Positions 25,451 through 42,603 of a DNA stretch of 64,000 nt are shown here, piece by piece. The stretch covers positions 43,050,666 through 43,114,665 of the forward strand of contig LS997565.1 of NCBI GenBank assembly GCA_000469685.2. The letters are read 5' to 3'. Position 1 is the stretch's first letter. The number at the start of each line of letters is the position of its first letter. The position numbers and the translations under genes are program-made. The notes under the pieces are model-generated. The model worked only from the letters and a program-made list of their open reading frames with translations. It ran no database searches and had not been told where the DNA came from. Source of the DNA: Haemonchus contortus (Eukaryota > Nematoda > Chromadorea > Rhabditida > Trichostrongylidae).

Positions 25451-27704
25451 CTAGAACATCGGAAAACAGAATGAGGATTATCTCAGAAAGTGCTTAATTC
25501 AAGGAAATCCAAGAAAAATTCGAGAAAAACAAACTAAACTTTCTATTTTCATACATTTTCGAACGTATCGTAGGACCATGGTGTGACAGTGCACGCAGGT
25601 GACTAAGCTTATGCGTAATGTATAGAAACCCCTAAAAGAACTCGTAAAACATGCCTGGCCAATAGATAACCGCTGTTCCATCTGTCAATCGTGATTTCTT
25701 TTGATTTTTAGATTTTTTCAATCATTTAGTCATAGATTCACAAACCTCGATGAGATCGATATTACAGAAATACTATATCAATCAGCATTTTCAATATAAA
25801 CAATCAATAATCGAGAGGATTATTTACTTTGTAGCCTTACGTAAAGTCAACAATTTCTCAAAACCTGTCAAAGCATGTTCTTCCCAAATGTTTAGCTTTC
25901 TTAGGATAATCCATGTATTTGTAAGATTCTCAAAATCGTAGCTCAAATTGATTCGTAGGGTCCTGAATGGGTTTTGAGAAACTTATAACTGAAGAAAGAG
26001 TTATCCTGGTAATTTTCGATATTTTTTAAAAAAATAAATAACTAGGCGAAAAGGGCATGAAAAGGGTAACAACCGATCTGGACGAGCTTGTATTCATTGA
26101 ATGTCACAGATGGCAGGTGGTTGAGGACAGTCCGCAGCTGATTCAATACATCTCATCGCTAACAAATCCAATGCCATGAATACAGTCCGCTCAAACAATG
26201 AACAAGCCCCAACATCATTGTACTATACTAATCGATAATTGATTCAGTTTCGCCATAAATACTGGCAAAATATTGCCTGAAGTTTTTTTTTATTTACGAT
26301 TATTGATTTTTGAAAGGCTTCGTATATCGCTTCATATTTGCTACAGCTTCCTTGTACACGTAGTGATGGCACTTTTGTGAGATTTTGCTTACTCTCCCAG
26401 TCATTGCATCGCTTAAGCTCGGGAATATTTACTTTTTTAAATAAAAGCACAATATACGTACATAATATGGATGTCGTACAATATACATAAATTGGAAACA
26501 AAATGGGGGGTCATGAATTTGGTCTACAGGGTGTTCCATAAATATTGCCGAATGGGTTTCGCAATGCGAATGGTTCCAAAAACAAGTCTCTCAGTACATG
26601 TGACTGTTTACAAAATTTAAATACCATAAATTATAGATAACCTGCCGAATTCATGCGTTAAGAAATAATTTTCAAGAAGGGAAGATGTGACTTTGTTCAT
26701 GGATATGTGGCTGGACGGCTGGGCTCAAATAACTTCGCAACCTCTTGGGCCCGAGCTACCTTTTGAACAAATGTTACTGTGATCAAAGTAACACCTTTCC
26801 AACTGTACTAGTAGAAGTAGCAGAGGCCAGTCAAACCGTAAAATAATTGGACTGTATTCATTGTGAAAACAAGGCGTGCTAAAGAGATGGCTTCAAAGAA
26901 GTTTAAATGAATTTTTTATAGAGCAAGTTGAAGTGAATTTGATTGTTCTGAGAAGTTTCACCTTTAAGAATTATTCTGCAACTTCTACGAAGTACCTTTC
27001 AAGAGTCTGTTTCGGCAGTTTGTGATTTCCAAGTTTTCATGCCGATTATAAAGAAAAATCAAAAACTATGAGAAGCCGCAAAAGAACATGAAAGTGTCGA
27101 TTTAATTAAACAAAATAAGAGAATAATTTTTTTATTCGATACTTCTGTTAACTGTTATTAATTTGCAGCAGCATGTGATGCGAGAGCCTCCCAAAATTGG
27201 CGAGTTATGGGCGAAATTTTGCCTTCGGACAACTCTCGAACCCGGGCCGGAAAAGATAAGTGCGGTTCGTTCGAGTCCTATCCCAGGTCGAAGCTTTGCT
27301 CATAGGTCACTACCGCGTTCGTGTAGAATAGTCCCATGAAACATAAAAGAAATAAACTTCAGTAGTTTTGCAGCAAAAATAAGGGAGAAGAGGTGCTGAA
27401 ATCTGGAGAGAAAGGAAAAACAGGAAGAACGTAACAAAAAATTATATAATAAAAAACTTAAAAATTTTAAATCATCGATTCTAACATGACACTTCACAAT
27501 GGCAAAAATGGTGTGGCGAACTTATATATATGTATATATATATTTTTTATTTTTCTTCGAGTTACGGGAACGCCAACATCCATTTGATCTATCGTTGATG
27601 TAGATGAGGTTGACCGGAACGGAGAGTTTCTTTTCTGATTTGTAGAGTTTTGAATGTTACGGACCATTGAGTTCTTTTCTCGTAACTTAATCTCTACAGC
27701 CAGC
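25451..27704. other. Intergenic, possible single transposon end
   Basis: No gene seen. tacagggtgttccataaata at about 26525 resembles the outer end of some DNA transposons, but no inverted partner was found in the window. Confidence 0.35.
27524..27544. repeat. (TA)n microsatellite
   Basis: tatatatatgtatatatata run followed by a T-rich stretch. Confidence 0.75.
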
Positions 27705-28005
27705 CCAGTGGCCCTATAACTATTAATGGCATAGTTTATGATAATTTTGGGGCACCCCGTTTTATTCGAAAAGCGGACGTACAGGTGAGGTATAGTTTAT
27801 CGGCAATGAAGAAAGCGAGAGAAATCGCCGATTTCAAGAAAAATATGGCCCTCTAAAAGAAGGGAAAGTGGAGGTTGGACGAGCTTAACATGACGAAAAT
27901 AACATGGAGGGAGTATTCGGACGAGATTTCAGTTGTTGCAATTGCACAAAGGGCTGACTACATCAAGCCAGAACTGCACAGAGCTGCCTTTCACTCGTAA
28001 TATGG
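27705..28005 (+). repeat. Dispersed repeat family 2, copy A
   Basis: Aligns over about 290 bases with 58014-58310. Shared landmarks in order are ggc(a/g)tagtt, a ..aattt.g...ac..cgtttt.. block, gaaagttgaggt-like sequence and the best-conserved block, ggagtatt(c/t)ggacgagatttcag followed by tgcaattgc. It has no coding potential that I recognise. Clearly separate from the tRNA SINE. Confidence 0.75.
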
Positions 28006-30486
28006 GTCATGAAAGTTGTTTGAACTTTCTACATAGGTTCCCTTGTGATCGGTGCAGCCTCTACAATGCCGGAGAAACTCTTGCGAGGATACATGCGGGA
28101 AATTTTTAGGCCTCTAGAACGCCCTAACCAGTCCCTATTCGACCTATTAGCGCCAGATATGGTAAACGAGAGAGCCCCGAATTCATCCTGCGAGCAGATC
28201 TCAAAAATCATTTTTATCGTGAACTGTGCTTTTAAATAAACAGTTACTCGAAACGAATCCATCGGGAGAGAGGGAGAGATCCATTAGGAAACCATCGGCA
28301 TGGATGAATTTCGTAATGAAAGCCTCAAGCTACGCCCCATAGCCATTCTTGATGTCTAGGTTTCCAAAATCTATTCATTAATATACAGTAGCCCATTAAT
28401 CTTGTCATGGGGCTCACTATGCCGAGGAATTTCATCCAGATAACGATGAAAGAGATGAAGCAGTGAAATGGAAGCTCTCCAAGCGAAGGGATGCTGATGA
28501 CTTATGAATTAGGCCTAAATCCGAAAAAAGGAAAAATGGTTAGATGATGTGAGGCCCATCTGAAGCCGATTGAAATGAGGCATTGGCTTGGAAGTAGGCA
28601 GATATGAAAAGCCATGTGAAGTGGGAGAAAAGAGTCATCTAAAGCGAGAAAATAACTATTTCCTACAGCAATGTTAGAGACAAGATGAGCTCAAAAACAA
28701 AATGTAGGAATAAATAGAAAAAATGAAAAAAATGAAATATGAGCACCCTCTATTGATTTCCTGGAAATGCTCTGGGCATTCTTCATCTTTTTCGCTGTTC
28801 CTCTGTTCAAAAATATACTCAAAACCCTACAGGTTACAAGTTTTCAACACTTTTCTCAATTTTCTTGACGGCTGAATTCCAAGAGGTTGCTCTTAGGTTG
28901 AAACTGTTTCGAGAATAGAGAAATCCAGCTAACGTCAGGGCTATCGGTAGGAGAAATTGATGAATAGCTAGCTAGTTTTGGCAATAATTTATAGCTTTCA
29001 TCAAAGATTTGATGAAGTTCTCTTTATGTTCATAAATTGTATAGAAGATGCTCGGAAAAACAGATAAAAACGAAATGGGCGAGTGAAACCTGGCGATACA
29101 GTGAAACTAGGGGAAGAATGTTGTAGAAGAACCGTGACAGAGGGTTATCGAAGAATCTTTCCACTTCAAGAAGGTTTTCTAGATAAATAATGGCTGCAGG
29201 CCACCTGAATGGCGAGTTCTTTGTTCTGGTTGTATAGAGCCAGATTGGAAGCCTCCTAACCCTGCCAGGCAAAGCTGTTACCTTTGCCAGCATAATGAAA
29301 GTAGCCTCGTATTAAGCATGCCCATTGATTCCTGTTTTTACAGTAGCTTAAACGTAAACGAATTGAATGGTTTCTCAGGAACTCGAAAGAATGGAATGGA
29401 CGTAGAATTTTACGGTCACCATACCTCATTCCACGGCATAATTTTTTGGAAATAAGAAATTCTCAGTAGATCACATTAAGGAACCGTCGAATGGGCCTCG
29501 GACGAGGAGACGTGTAGGTAGGTGAGCAGTCGTAGAACCGTGCTGTATCACAACAATTCGGTCGAGCTGGAACTCACAACTGAATAGCTGCAGAGACCAG
29601 GCTCTCTCAGGTAAATTATTTTGGTTCCAGTCGACATCCAAGGGCATCTGTTCAATGGCTATGGTATCAAGCCTTCTCTATTCAAAACGCTCTTTATCCA
29701 ATAAGAAGAATGACTAGAACTGATGAGTGGGAGCCAAATCAAAGATCTTCGAAGCCTTAATAAAAACTCATAAGGTCCTTTTCAATCCTGTATATTTCCG
29801 AAAAACTATAATAGATGAATGAAATGAAAGGGATCTAGTCGACTTTTTTCGAACGTGGCTCTCTCACTTATCTAAAAGAAAATAGAGCCAGGTAGATAGC
29901 CTGCGCAATAGCTTTGAAGGCTAAAGATGGAGTAGGCCTTGCTTCCACAAAGTTTGAATGAGATGGAGTAGAAACCCGGTTGACTTGGCAGAGTTTGATC
30001 CTCGATTCATCAAGGCGCCGATGGCGTCTCTTATCGCTTCTTCACCTTCGCTAATTCAAAGAGAAGGACAATGAAAGGTGAACTCTTGATTTCAGTAAAG
30101 GGCATAGACAACAGACGAATTTTTCGCGGAGATAACGCCGGTACTATTGAGCCGGTGTAAGCCTGCATTGAAGACAGCGTTGTTCTTCACCTAGACATGT
30201 CTGGCTTGATTCACCGGTTTCTGGAAACGGAAGGTCTCGCTCGGCTGGATAATACACATGGTACGGACCCTGAGGGACGGTAAGGCGCTCCTGAGCCACC
30301 ATATTATTTCTAACCAGTTTGGCTATGCACGCTAACGCGCGCAGTATATGTGTGGCGACGGCCACTTATCCACGATGGAGTCATTCAGCGGAATGTTGGG
30401 TAATCAGAATAAGACAGTTCACTCTAGATTCGAACGCTGAACTGCTGATAGCATCACGCTCGATATATTTGAGCACAGTTATTAGT
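28006..30486. other. Intergenic, no gene recognised
   Basis: Frames up to 87 codons, none recognisable. No tandem or inverted repeats were noticed. Confidence 0.45.
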
Positions 30487-31528
30487 GGTTGATCATAGCT
30501 CCGTCCACCTTAGTGCAAACCCTTTCCACAATAAACTTGACCACCCTTCTTTTGACTGCTCCAAACCATTTTTTCCGCATTCCAGAAAGTTTTTGAAGAG
30601 ATGAATTTTGGGTCCTAGCCCCGCTTCCATGTGCCAGCTCCGCCCCCTTCGAGGACTTAACTACATTTGTTCCAATTCCTCTCACCACTTTTTTCCCGCG
30701 TTCTTGAACGTTTCTGAACAAAGTTATGAAATTTTGATCTAAGCCCCGCCCACTTTGGTGCCAGCCCCACCCACTTCGTTCTTTTACACCTTGACACCTT
30801 TTTGCCGCATCCCAGATCGTTTCTGATTAGAGTTGTAAATTTTTGATCCAAGCCCCGCCCACTTTGGTGCCAGCCCTGCCCACTTTGGTGCCAGCCCCGC
30901 CCACTTCGAAGATTCGGCCACACTTGTTCCATTACCTCTAACCACCTTTTTCCCGCATCCCAGAAAGTTTCTGAATAGAGTTATAACTTTTTGATCTAAG
31001 CCCCGCCCACCTTGGTGCCAACCCCGCCCACTTTTGGGATTTGACCACATTTCTTCTTTTACACCTTGATACCTTTTTGCCGCATCCCAGAACGTTTCTA
31101 AACAGAGTTATGAATTTTTGATCTAAGCCCCGCCCACTTTGGTGCTTGCCCCGCCCACTTTCGGGATTTGACCATATTTGTTCTTTTACACCTTGATACC
31201 TTTTTGCCGCATCCCAGAATGTTTCTGAACAGAGTTATAAATTTTTGATCTAAGCCCCGCCCACTTTGGTGCCAGCCCCGCCCACTTTCGGGATTTGACC
31301 ACATTTGTTCTTTTACACCTTGATACCTTTTTGCCGCATCCCAGAACGTTTCTGAACAGGGTTATAAATTTTTGATCTAAGCCCCGCCCACTTTGGTGCC
31401 AGCCCCGCCCACTTTCGGAGTTTGACTACATTTGTCCCATTACCTCTAATCACTTTTTTTCTGCATTCTATAACTTTTCCGAACGAAGTTACACTCATTT
31501 TTAAAAAGCAGCTTTCACCTTGACGCAC

Positions 31529-31551
31529 GCCCCGCCCATCGTGGGCGGGGC
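31529..31551. repeat. Perfect GC hairpin in the minisatellite
   Basis: gccccgccca (31529-31538) and tgggcggggc (31542-31551) are exact reverse complements around a 3-base loop. This is the point where one GC box is followed by an inverted one. Confidence 0.85.
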
Positions 31552-31820
31552 TTCGCTAAGCTTACGCATGCCCAGCACGCATAAGGCCTTGCTCACTCTT
31601 CCTGCTTTTTTTCCTGCCCTCTACGCCTTCGTTGAATCGAGTTATGAATCTCTGTGAAAAGTACCGCCCACTGCGAGAACGCCCCGCCCACCGCCAGTAA
31701 GCTTCCTTTATTTTAGTTGATGACCCATCCCTCACCTTTGGACATTTTTTCCCGGCGTCTGGACTGTGATGAGACCGATTTAGAATAATTAGTCCATGAC
31801 CCCGCCCAACCCTGGCGCAC

Positions 31821-31843
31821 GCCCCGCCCCTTGGGGGCGGAGC
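31821..31843. repeat. Second GC hairpin at the array end
   Basis: gccccgcccc and ggggcggagc pair with one mismatch around a 4-base-or-shorter loop, the same design as the hairpin at 31529. It marks the right end of recognisable repeat units. Confidence 0.75.
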
Positions 31844-31948
31844 TCCGCCAGGCTCACATGTGCTCTGTTGCACTTGCCCTATGCTCAACTCATTCCAAAC
31901 TTGACCCGACTTCTCCAGGTGTTCCCTCACGTTATATCGAATTTCCGT

Positions 31949-31981
<33 letters not shown>
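31949..31981 (+). repeat. (ACAG)n microsatellite
   Basis: Eight consecutive acag units after gaatttccgt, followed by agcgctttatatatagtaag. It closes the GC-box array, a layout that suggests the 3' end of a mobile element, but this cannot be shown from one copy. Confidence 0.85.
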
Positions 31982-31989
31982 GCGCTTTA

Positions 31990-32992
31990 TATATAGTAAG
32001 GATCAGTAAGAATTCAGAGAAAGAAACCTGTGAAATCTCTGCTCGGGGGATCAAAGCTACGGTCCTGTCACACCGCCCATTTCTTATGAACGAGGGATTT
32101 CCTACTTCTGAAAAAAGGCTGAAACTGGAAAACCGGCTCATGGGAAAAGGAAAAAAAAGATTGCTTGTGCAGGGTATCATTTCTCTGAAATGTAACTCAC
32201 GGAATTGTTGTAGAAACGGAAACATAGTCAAAAAGTTCGGATGATGTCGAAAGTGACAGAATTTCTTTTCAACACCTAACAGAAAGCTGTAGCTAGAAAA
32301 TGATGGATCAAAAAAGAAATCCACGTTCCCTACCTGCGAAAGGCACTTACCTATCCATCCCCCCCCCCCCAACCCCCACTTCTCCCTCCCCTCCCCAACA
32401 TAATTATAAATATTTTCCCATTTTCCAAAAAAAAATGCAATTTTGTAGCAAAAGAGACGACCGGAAAGTCGTATGGGAAGGGTACTTCAGTTGAGCGTTG
32501 CGTCACTGGCCGTTTTCGGCGATAAGCTCTCTACAAAGCCGTTAGCGTCTCGGAAAAAACTTCTTCTGACGTATATTCTTCAAAGCTTATAAGGATTACA
32601 AGTGGGGGACTGGGTCCAATTGAGATAAAGTTCTGGAATGACGTAACACTATCGGTATCAGGTGGCTGGATGAAAATGGGAAAGTATCAAGTTCGGTTGG
32701 TCCCATATGAAATAGATGCACCAATCATTTTTACATGACGGAAACCGGCCAAGTTTAATGAACGGGACACTTTTTACTTGTAGACAAGCCTGGTATCAGA
32801 TAACCGGTTCATGCGATAGCAAAGGATCGGTCTATGCTTGACTATATAGAGTATCATTTGAATGGAAACCACAACAAAAACATTCTCTTTTTCAAAAGTC
32901 GCTTTAGTGTTCAAGCTGAGCATAGGGCCTCTACAGATCTTTGAGGTTAAAACTGAGCCACCGTTTTTGGCTATCATCTGTTTATTCTATTT
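31990..32992. other. Intergenic, no gene recognised
   Basis: The longer frames here (137 and 146 codons) overlap each other on opposite strands and run into the acag microsatellite. A C-rich tract lies at 32359-32396. Confidence 0.45.
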
Positions 32993-33005
32993 ACCTGCTT
33001 ATCAT

Positions 33006-33310
33006 TTTTTTCGTTTGAGTGGGGTGGTGTCGTGGCATATGACGCACTACAACACACACGCATGGTCAGGGGTTCGAATCCCGGCTCGATATCCGCCTTA
33101 GCCAACTGAGCCTTCCATCCTTCTGGATTCGGTTAACTGGTGCCGGACTCGTGTGGGACGATAAAGGAACTGACTTATGCATCGGCTGGTCACCGCAAGT
33201 CATTGTAAAGCCACATACGCATTTAATACAAGACTACGATCCTGAATGGAAGTTGAATGCGGGGCGCACTCCTCAGACAGGATTGATCATGCTTAGAGAC
33301 TCTACCCTTC
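33006..33310 (+). mobile_element. tRNA-derived SINE copy, near full length
   Basis: Holds A-box region tggtgtcgtggca, perfect B box ggttcgaatcccgg, body landmarks gactcgtgtgggacgataaa and gcaagtcattgtaaagcc, and tail ggcgcactcctcagacagg. Candidate target-site duplications acctgcttatcat (32993-33005) and acctttttatcat (33311-33323) differ at two of 13 positions, so the exact ends are tentative. Confidence 0.88.
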
Positions 33311-34202
33311 ACCTTTTTATCATCCGATTATGAGCGCATTCATTGAAATGCACCTTTTATTGCGCACTATATGCCATCAACTGCAACTGGTAGTCATACA
33401 CCTGATGAATCTGGGAGTCATTTACTACTTCACTGAATGACTTATCATTTTAGTAGTAATCGTTGAAAGGTCGAGTTGTCTCAGAGGTAGATCGGATGGC
33501 TTGTAGTTTGAGTGGTGTTTCTCGGCGAGGAAGTGTTGAGGTTAGCACTCTACCGTATCACATAGCAAACATCGGCTGGACCTAGGTAAATAAACAATAC
33601 TGTCAGGGCAGGGACACGGTAAGGAAGAACTATTGCGTAACATCAATAAACCCGGCGAAGATTTACCGTACCCGAAAAAGCAGTTATCGGGGAATTGAAC
33701 CAGCAGCGCACTCCTCTGCTACAATTTCCAGATAGTATAGAAGGAATATCGACGAATCCTCTACGCGACCATGCCGAGGGGTATGGACGATCGGTGGGAG
33801 GCATAGCCGAAATTGGGCCAATGTCTAGGACTTCTGTCACGATTGCCGTTTTCCCATTTCGGGGAATCCCGAATCCCCCAACAATCTCGTCGAACTAGGT
33901 GGGGGATTGAACGTTATATGTAGATGCGGCTTTTCCTGTAAGGGACCGTTATTCCACACATCCCTCCCCCTATCGCTGTTCGTAGTCACAAAATATCTCA
34001 AAGTCGAAGAACTAGCAACAAAAGTATGAAAGAGAGTCTCTCTCCGACGCAATGCTTGACCATGGCCCTACAGTACACGTGTGGATGTATTCTCAGAAGA
34101 AGAAACCTCATTCGCTCGCTCTATGTTTGGTAACTCACCTACGTATCTTTTGGAGATGACCTTTGGGGTAATGTTCAGAAGGACCGAACGGCTGTGGTGA
34201 AG

Positions 34203-34440
34203 TGGGGAGTGGTGCAGTATCACCACTATCTATCTATTATCTAACCAAGCCTTCCCTAGGAGTTGGTTGTTAGGTAGCAGACTCGTCTGGGAGGATACAA
34301 GCACTGATTTGTACGACAGCTAGTTACCGCAACTTGATGCATAAGCCATATACGCATTCAAAACGCCACTACCATTCTGAATGCATGTCGGAGGCAAGGC
34401 GCATCCCAAAAAAAGGGTTGATCAACACCCCAGACGTCAC
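34203..34440 (+). mobile_element. SINE copy with internal deletion of the B box
   Basis: The head gtggtgcagt runs into a short ctatctatctatt stretch and then directly into ctaaccaagccttcc, so about 50 bases holding the B box are missing. The body (gactcgtctgggaggataca) and the tail (ggcgcatccc..gggttgatcaaca) are well kept. It cannot be transcribed from its own type-2 pol III promoter. Confidence 0.85.
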
Positions 34441-36436
34441 TTTCATTCTAGTAAACGCTATACAAAAATTTTTCATCTTTTATTGGAATATATTCATCAA
34501 AGGAATAATCACAATTCCACAAAAATCATTTCATAGGCAATGTAAACAAAGTTCAACTAGAGTACACGAAGAAAGTGTTTACTTTCTGTTAAATTTGAAC
34601 AAAGTACATAAATACATCTAGCTTAGTTCGTATAAACATATAAAACATGATACATTTGAAGTAAGACACAGCCAAAACAAGTAAAACCAATTTTGAGGGC
34701 ACCAGGCCTATGCACTGAGAAATTACTACGGACAACTATAGCACAAATTGGGCATCATTAAAGCGAATAACCGTTCAAACGCTTTCACGGGAAGACTTTC
34801 AGCGGAACGCTGATGAACAGATAAGTGAACAAAATATGAGAGCAAAAAACTACTTATCAATTCGGTCGAATAACCCCTACCTATTACTATTAGTAGTTGT
34901 CTTTTGAATAAGCTACACGGTGGCGATATGATTTGCCAGGAAGTGAGGCTAGCCATTTAGCTGGTTCGCGTTCATGGTTTGCGCCAAATCGATAAATCGA
35001 GGAGGCGCTCATGCAGCGCGGCATGATTGGGTGACTATTGATTGACTGAGAGCGATTTTTCGCATCCGGTCAGCGGGAAATCTCTGCCTTGACTCATTGC
35101 TACACAGACATTCTGCCAATATCAACATTCTTCGAGGGGAAGTCAAGCCCGCACTCACTCGAGAGAACCTTTTTTGGGAAAGAGTACACTATCAGCACAT
35201 CTGATGATCTGGCACTCTCCAACTTTTTAGAAAATCGAGTACCCAGCTCAGCTTTGTGAAGATCCCTCGCTCAAGAACATCTCTTCTTGGCTTAGAATTT
35301 CCTATAAAACAGCATAGCCAACCGATGCTCCCACTCCTCTGAAGCCTACCTCTTGTAACAGAGAATCGGAGCAGGGAGCTCAAATTTAGAACATCGTTTC
35401 TGAGAAAATAGATTCGATTTTAAAAGTTAGAAATTTTAAAACGCTCTTGATTAGAGATTTTCGCTCAATTACTCTTGAAAAGCAAAGATTACAGTTGATA
35501 TGAACCCTATAGGATGCAGGGAAAGCGACCTATCATATGAACTGCAGTAACAGCCGAACGTGATTCGTGAAGAATACTGTGAAAATACTTGTGAATTTAA
35601 AAAAAATCAAAACTGCAAGTAAACTAGTGATGAACAAAGGGATTAGGAAAAGGATAACTCCAATTGAGGGCACCCGAAGATCTAGCAAACTTTACTAACC
35701 ATCCCACAACGTATTGAAGCACCGGTTCATTTTTTAACCTACCCTATTGACTTGACGTCAAAGGTGCACCTATCAATAAATGGGGGTAAGGGTAGAACTT
35801 CTGGGAAGACTCCGAAATTCCTCTTATTTCTCAGGACCAGAAATATAAAAGGCCTCGTTAAAGTTCTGAAGTTACAAATGATATGAGAGAAAATTTTCAG
35901 TTTACTTTCCCGGCTCGATGATAGCATGACTCCATTTTCAAAGCAGGACTTTAGGAGAAACTCCTTCAAACTTCTTCTTGCCAAGGCAATCACTTAATCT
36001 CGTGGACTGCTGCATAATGGAAGCTGGCGTTCCTCACAAGTCCACTGAAATAAAAAATTTGATTTCATCTGAATGTTTAGAGCCTGTGCCCTATAATGGC
36101 AGTATCTACACTTCCTATGGCTGGATATTAGAACGTGAGAGAGATTGGGTTAAGGTGGCAAAAAAGGTATGGAGCTCCTCTGAGTAGCACTCCTCCTCCA
36201 GACTGTTTCTAGCCAACACTGGCATTTATGAAGGAAAAAACTGTTCAACCGAGTAACTTTCTGGGACGTCTGAGTTCTATGCATTTCACAACAAGGCGAA
36301 AAATCGCACTTATTCTCTCTATAAGCCCATCGTTCTACATCAACTTCTATAGAAGCCGAATTCAACAGGGAGTCAGCAGTAATCACCAGTTCGAATTACA
36401 CCCTCCAAAATTTCACCCTCGCCCATACAGTTCATC
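34441..36436. other. 3' flank of the PFKFB gene
   Basis: No gene recognised. On the minus strand just downstream of the stop no canonical AATAAA is visible within about 400 bases; agagaataagtg near 36310 is the nearest weak candidate. Confidence 0.4.
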
Positions 36437-41144
<4,708 letters not shown>

Positions 41145-41158
41145 CTGCAAAATGCAAC
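41145..41158 (-). promoter_or_regulatory. Splice acceptor directly before candidate start codon
   Basis: On the minus strand the sequence gcattttgcag is followed at once by ATG TCG GAC, the first codons of the chosen first exon. A pyrimidine-rich stretch plus cag touching an initiator is the usual form of a nematode trans-splice site, but it could also be the acceptor of an intron after a non-coding 5' exon. The frame is also open 22 codons further upstream to an ATG at 41210, preceded by an in-frame TAG, so this acceptor need not be used. Confidence 0.4.
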
Positions 41159-41210
41159 TGTTGTGCAATGAAGGACTGACTGACCGATCATTGATAACGC
41201 TGTCCCACAT

Positions 41211-42578
41211 TCTTGGAGACTAGAACGTAGTGATAAGAGACAACAAGAGGAATAACTGATAGGATTATAACTTTTCCAAATGGTTCCAAAGAAAGTTGTC
41301 CTGGACACACATATAGTACTTTTTGATATCAAAAGCTATGGCGCTCTAGATTAAAGCATTCCAACTAGACCGTTGAAATGGAATGACAAACTAAACCCTT
41401 GATTGTTTCATGGAATTGTTCTAGGGAGGCAGGTTTCAGTTCAAAATAAAATCAACAAAGAAAAATTACCAATATTAGAGAGTAAGTGACATGAATTGAA
41501 AAATGACCTCGAAACGATTCAATACGGAACCAAATTCCTACCGTATCGTGTTACATCACACTATTACGACACGTGTCATTTTACGACATTTCACGACTAA
41601 TGATAGTACGTGTTATTACGGTGAGAACTTTCCGAATTTCGTTCTGATTTTTGTTCTCCACAAAGGGAACACCGTCAGGCATGTTTTGGGTATTATTGAA
41701 TTTCTAGCCTTTTTTGAAGGCCTATTATATTATAGGTCATTTTTCATCATCCTATTATAACTCATCGATTGAGTTTCAAGAAGTTATTTATAAATGAATT
41801 AAATCACATAGTAATAGTTAGTATACTTCGATGTAGCGAGTTAACAGTGACTAGAGACGGTGCATTACACTTAAATGCTCTCTGAAAACGTATTCCCAAT
41901 CCTCTCCGCCCTGCGTCACCCCTCTATTGCCCAGACTTCCCCACCTTTTGAAATTCATTAGTTTCTACCGGAAGTTGCTGGAAATGTAAACTATGATTTA
42001 GCATAGGCAAAATCCTTGCTACAAATTCGCCTGAACTCCGTAGTGTTTTTAAAATGGACGTAAGCAGAGTACGTGGCGCATTCCACCGGTACTACTGCTA
42101 TGACGTCAAACACATTATGATTACGTCCATCTATTTACATTTAATAGAACGCTGAACAATCATCTTGCCATACTTTTTTCCTCTCCCTCTCTTCATTCGT
42201 CACCAGAGCGACAAGTGTGATAAAACAGCTGATAAGAAAGGTCATGACCAAAGACCGTAAGGACAGGAGAATTCCAAGGAGCTAAGGAAAAACGCTAAAT
42301 GGGAAGGCATAGGAAAATCAGAGCGATCACTTAGGAGTGCCATTTCAGCAAAGTGACTGGGTTACTGGTAAAAGAGGAACTGTAGTTGAAAGAGTGGAGT
42401 GCATGGTAGTCCAAAAAACCGGTCATGGTCCATAGAGAGGATCCAAATCCTTGATCAAATTGATTTAGGGAATGATAAAGGGGGGGACGGATGGAGAGTA
42501 ATGTGTACGGTGAGGGTAGGGGGATAGGAATAATAACGATCACCACAAATCAATGGCAATCAGTCATCAACGTGCCAT
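41211..42578. other. 5' flank of the PFKFB gene
   Basis: Expected to contain the promoter of the minus-strand gene, but no clear TATA or initiator was recognised. A lone SINE-tail-like gtggcgcattcc lies at about 42072. Confidence 0.35.
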
Positions 42579-42603
42579 CTGTCTGTCTGTCTGTCTGTCT
42601 GTC
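42579..42603. repeat. (CTGT)n microsatellite
   Basis: About six ctgt units in a row followed by cgtataagcc. Confidence 0.85.

Larger units (their letters stand above)
30487..31845. repeat. GC-box-rich minisatellite, core period 127 bp
   Basis: The motif agccccgcccac starts at 30742, 30851, 30999, 31126, 31253 and 31380. The last four are exactly 127 bp apart, and these units are nearly identical. Each unit reads: agccccgcccactttggtgc, a second GC-box, a gatttgaccacatttgttc stretch, tttttgccgcatcccagaa, then gtttctgaacagagttat. Units decay toward both ends; the unit at 30851 has an extra internal GC-box copy. 127 is not a multiple of three, so the open frames on the minus strand are by-products. 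Confidence 0.92.

Noticed and set aside
30487..31845. CRISPR array or protein repeat in the 127-bp units
   Set aside because: Repeats are 127 bp and contiguous, with no unique spacers. 127 is not divisible by three, so no repeat protein can be read through it.
31949..31981. Telomeric repeat
   Set aside because: The unit is ACAG, a common microsatellite, and not a known telomere unit.
31932..32372. 146-codon minus-strand and 137-codon plus-strand frames as genes
   Set aside because: They overlap each other, run through the acag microsatellite and have no domain.
33480..33960. Another tRNA-derived SINE (ggttcaattcc on the minus strand near 33690)
   Set aside because: A B-box-like sequence is present, but no A box at tRNA spacing and no second copy was found in the window.
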